In this document: in pieces, positions 51,615-64,000 of the stretch | Layout of the letters: the number at the start of each line of letters is the position of its first letter | How positions within the stretch are numbered: position 1 is the first letter of the stretch | Program-made: the position numbers and the translations under genes | Source of the DNA: Streptomyces sp. L-9-10 | GTDB taxonomy: Bacteria > Actinomycetota > Actinomycetes > Streptomycetales > Streptomycetaceae | DNA length: 64,000 nt | NCBI RefSeq assembly: GCF_004151105.1 | Contig: NZ_PHRF01000146.1 | Coordinates: 62,001 to 126,000, forward strand | Direction: 5' to 3' | Notes under the pieces: model-generated | What the model saw: only the letters and a program-made list of their open reading frames with translations | The model's database searches: none | What the model was told of the DNA's origin: nothing

Positions 51615-51923
51615 CCGGCCGCGTTCGCGGTCGCCGCGGCCGAGATCGGGGCGCCGGCGTCCGGGGCCCGGCCGTGGCGGCTGGTGCCGGTGGGCCGGCG
51701 GGTGAAGGCGTGGCGGACACGGCGCCCGGTGGAGCCGGACGCACTGGCCAGGCGGTCCGTGCGGGACGCGGTGCACGCACTGTGCCGTACGACGGAGGCG
51801 GCGTTCACCCCGCGCCTTCACCCCGCGCCTTCACCCCGCGCCTTCACCCTGCGCCTTCACCCTGCGAGAGACGGACCAGCCGCCCGCCCAGCCCTGAAAC
51901 GTCCGCCTCCTACCGGCCGGTGG
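51615..51923. other. Region downstream of the NRPS operon, with minisatellite
   Basis: No intact gene. The plus strand 51615-51790 has coding-like bias (WRLVPVGRRVKAWRTRRP, RRSVRDAVHALCRTTEAAF) but no start, suggesting a gene remnant. It runs directly into the 13-bp repeats at 51804-51868. Confidence 0.4.
51804..51868. repeat. 13-bp minisatellite, five copies
   Basis: TTCACCCCGCGCC repeated five times head to tail (last two copies with C to T, end copy partial). It lies 55 bases beyond the last gene of the NRPS operon. Confidence 0.85.
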
Positions 51924-52694
51924 TCAGCGGGGTGCGCCGGCGTCCGGGGCCGTGGTGTCGGCGCAGGTGTCGGCCGGGCTCTTGTCCTTGGCGAGAAAGA
52001 TGGTCTGCGCCATCATCCGGTACCCGGACATTTCCTCGCGCAGCGTTTCGATGGACTCCTCCGGGTGCACCGAGTCGATCACCGCGTTCGGGCCCACCGC
52101 GTTGAACTGGTGTGACACTCCTCGCGGTATCTGCATGTCCACCCAGGAGTTCGGCGGCACGATCACGTTGTGCCGGTCCCGGTGCACCCCGGCGGGCGTA
52201 CCGGGCAGCGCGTCGGTGAAGGCGGTCAGCGGCCCGGTCCAACTCGGCGGCGCGGGGCGCACGGTGAGGGGCGACAGGCTCGAGACCCGGATCGTGGTCC
52301 CCGGACCGGTCATCATCCGCACGAAGCGCAGCCCGGTGTGCAGGTGCATGCGCGAGCAGAGGTCGCGTTCCGCGGTGTCGTAGAAGTCCATCAGATAGCG
52401 GTCGGCGAAGAAGCCCTCGAAGGGGGGCTCCAGCATGAACACGTGGCCTTCTTCGAACTCCTGCGCCTGCTTGAGCGCGCCGGCCGGGGCGGGGTGCTCC
52501 CGCTCCCCGTGGTGTGCCTCCCGGACCAGACCGGCGAGGGCGTCGACCACGGACAGCGCGACGTCCGGCGGCAGTCGCAGCACCGGGGTCAGCCGGTTGC
52601 GCCCGGGGTCCTGGTGCCGCCGGACGTCGAGGATCTCGTCCTCGTGGTCGGGAGACCGCTTCATGCGGCCGGTCGTCTCGGTGTCTCGGGTCAT
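51924..52694 (-). CDS. Cupin-like hypothetical protein of the NRPS operon
   Basis: A 256-aa protein (MTRDTETTGRMKRSP), overlapping the stop of the ligase gene by 4 bases (ATGA), so it is translationally coupled. It has VFMLEPPFEGFFADRYLMD, MHLHTGLRFVRMMTGPGTTI, RVSSLSP, GVHRDRHNVIVPPNSWVDM, IPRGVSHQFNAVG and NAVIDSVHPEES: His-rich beta motifs like a cupin barrel with H-x-H and H-Q-F. It may be a metal-dependent tailoring oxygenase, epimerase or carrier. I do not recognise the exact family; the cupin reading is an inference. Confidence 0.65.
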   Translation of the reverse strand: MTRDTETTGRMKRSPDHEDEILDVRRHQDPGRNRLTPVLRLPPDVALSVVDALAGLVREAHHGEREHPAPAGALKQAQEFEEGHVFMLEPPFEGFFADRYLMDFYDTAERDLCSRMHLHTGLRFVRMMTGPGTTIRVSSLSPLTVRPAPPSWTGPLTAFTDALPGTPAGVHRDRHNVIVPPNSWVDMQIPRGVSHQFNAVGPNAVIDSVHPEESIETLREEMSGYRMMAQTIFLAKDKSPADTCADTTAPDAGAPR

Positions 52695-54561
52695 CCCGTC
52701 GCTCCAGTGGGTTCGTTCGGTGCGGAATCCGGCTGCCCTGCCCACAGGACGCCACCCAGATCATGTCGCCCGGCGCGCAGCACCGAACAGCCGGTGGTCG
52801 GGAAACCGCCCCGGCGCAGCCGGGCCAGGCGCGTCCAGCGATCGGTACGGCCGTCCTCGGCGGAACCGTCCAGGAAGGACATCAGGAGGCCCAGCGGCCA
52901 GGCGGGGTCGTCGGCCGCGGGGCCGTGCGGGAGTACGAGCAGCGAGCCGTCTCCGAAGCGGGCCTCGGTGCCCAGCGGTACCGGTGGCCCCTCGAACCCG
53001 TGGCGGGCCGCCACCTCCGCGGCGAGTTCGCCGTGCACCGCCAGGGGCCATTCGGTGAGCAGTGTCCGCCGCCACCGGGCCTTGGCCTGGGACAGCTCGG
53101 GGGCGTCCGCGCTGTGCCAGTGCTCGCGCAGGAAGTCGAAGGCGCCGAAGACGGCTTCCCCGTCATCGCGCGGGCGATCCCCGGCCCGCGAGGCCAGCAC
53201 ACGCAGGCCGGGATGCTCGGCCCCCGAGCGCAGCAGGGAGTGCGCGGTGGCCGCTGCGTAGCCCAGCAACCGTTCGTACCGGGCGGGGGCCAGCCGGCGC
53301 GCGACGAGGACCCGGCTCATGGCCTTGCGCCGGGGTTTGCCGGTGGACGTCGCCAGGAATCCGCCGAACTGGATCGCGGCCGGCCGCAGCGGCGTCCGCT
53401 CGTACAGTTCGCGTACGGCGGAGACAGGCTGTTCCGTGGCGATCAGCCCGATGTCCTGACCGAGCGTGGGTTCGCCCACCGCGACCGCCGCGAAGCGGCC
53501 GGACAGGCCCGCCCGGCGCCAGCCGTGTTCGAGGTCGAGCGGGTAGTGCTTCTCCCCGCCCCGGTTGATGCGCTCTCCGGCGCGGCCGCGCAGCACCAGC
53601 AGGCCGTCGCGCAGTTCGCCGAGGTCGCCGGTGCGCAGCCAGCCGTCGTCGGTGACCGTGGCGGCGGTCGCCCGGCCGTCCTGCCAGTAACCGGTCATGA
53701 GATCCGGCGTTCTGATCCACACCTCGCCGGATTCCAGGCGCAGTCCGGTGTCCGGCAGCGGCGCCCCGACCGGCGGCACGTGGTCCAGGTACTGCTCGCG
53801 GAAGCCGGCGTCGTCGAGCCGGGGCATGGTGAAGCTGAAGTTGACCGCCTCGGTCAGGCCGTAGCCCTGCCGGAGGCGTGGGCCGTACCGGCGGTGGAAG
53901 CGGCGGGCGAGATCGCTGCTCAGCGGGGCGGCCGCGGTGATCAGGTACTCCAGGCCGTCCGGCCAGTCGGGACCGGTCTCCAGCAGGTCCGCCAGCAGGG
54001 CGGGCACGATGGACGCGGTCCTGACTCCCGTGGCACTCAACGCGGCGAAGTAGGCGGCCGGGTCGAAGACGGCCTGAAGGGTCAGCGGCGCGCCGGTGAG
54101 GTGGGTGCCGAGCAGGGACATGACCAGTGCGTTGCAGTGGTACAGCGGGAGGCAGGTCCCGTGCGGACGGTCCGGTGTCAGTCCGTGCAGTGCCGCGGTC
54201 TTGGCCGCGTTGCCCAGTACCGCCCGCCGGCTGAGCATGACTCCCTTCTGCGGGCCGGTGGAGCCCGAGGTGAACATGATGAACGCGAGGCCGTCCGGGG
54301 CCGTGTCGCTGTCGAGGGCCGCGTTGGCGTCGGGCAGGCTGGTGCGGTGCAGCCCGTGGACGTCCACCAGGGCCGTCGCGGACACGCGTTCGGCGATGGC
54401 CGCCACCGCCCGGTCGGTGGAACGCGGGTGCAGCGGGACCGCGACGAGTCTCAGGTCGAAGCAGGCGAGCAGCGTGTCCGCGAGTTCGCGTCCGTTGGGC
54501 AGCCGGATCACCACCCGTGCGCCCACGGGCAGTTCGGCGAGGGCACCGGGACCGGTACGGA

Positions 54562-54565
<4 letters not shown>
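52691..54565 (-). CDS. Adenylate-forming enzyme fused to an unknown C-terminal domain
   Basis: A 624-aa protein with a TTG start at 54563-54565 (TTGA overlap with the NRPS stop and GAGGAGG 5 bases before). Residues 1-430 are an acyl-/aryl-AMP ligase: LAFIMFTSGSTGPQKGVML (A3), CLPLYHCNALVMSLLG, QGYGLTEAVNFSF (A5), EVWIRTPDLMTGYW, WLRTGDLGELRDG (A7), ERINRGGEKHYPLDLE and the catalytic Lys in TSTGKPRRKA. The N-terminal 20-30 residues are shorter than usual. Residues about 440-624 (RLLGYAAATAHSLLRSGAEH, FGAFDFLREHWHSADAPEL, WRRTLLTEWPLAVHGELA) match nothing I know. It may load a starter or side-chain acid. Confidence 0.8.

Positions 54566-64000
<9,435 letters not shown>

Overview
This is high-GC actinobacterial DNA, very probably from an arm of a linear Streptomyces chromosome. 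The reasons are the G/C-ending codon use, GTG/TTG starts, an F420-dependent enzyme set, many TetR/LysR/MarR-HxlR-type regulator pairs, a PASTA-less Ser/Thr kinase with a C-terminal beta-propeller, and modular NRPS/PKS genes. No rRNA gene and no replication origin were seen.

Layout. 1-18 kb is an accessory mosaic: a partial DHFR-like gene, AraC and alpha/beta hydrolase genes, a frameshifted HEAT-repeat gene, a TetR-controlled oxidoreductase/F420/haloalkane dehalogenase group, a divergent LysR-M20 peptidase pair, a DUF402 protein, GNAT, MerR and VOC proteins, and several broken genes. 18-30 kb holds a leucine-rich-repeat-variant protein, a divergent PfpI/MocR pair with operator-like repeats, SDR, hydrolase and TetR genes, gene and IS fragments, and an odd 117-nt tRNA-like gene. 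30-34 kb has a repeat-rich fibre-like protein, a truncated ABC permease and tiny ORFs. 34-39 kb is a sugar locus (MFS exporter, GH3 beta-glucosidase, divergent DeoR regulator), followed by a kinase-propeller receptor.

41,649-45,334 is a complete Tn3-family insertion: 44-bp terminal inverted repeats (40/44 identical), a perfect 5-bp target duplication (AGGTC), a wrecked transposase, and cargo of an F420:NADPH oxidoreductase-like gene, an SDR and a TetR regulator.

45.4-49.0 kb looks like the scar of a deleted type I PKS cluster. The first half of an acyl-AMP-ligase loading domain is joined to the KR-ACP-TE end of a last module, with several frameshifts. 49.3-51.6 kb has a ketopantoate-reductase-like gene and a divergent HxlR/NmrA pair. 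51.9-64 kb is a live-looking NRPS operon on the minus strand, read from the right edge: a large synthetase (A-PCP-E / C-A-PCP / C-A-PCP-TE, continuing past the window), translationally coupled through a TTGA overlap to an adenylate-forming enzyme with an unrecognised extra C-terminal domain, and through ATGA to a cupin-like protein.

Broken genes are unusually frequent, yet the 9.4-kb NRPS frame is intact. Most breaks therefore look like real decay of accessory DNA, although single-base assembly errors cannot be excluded for individual cases.
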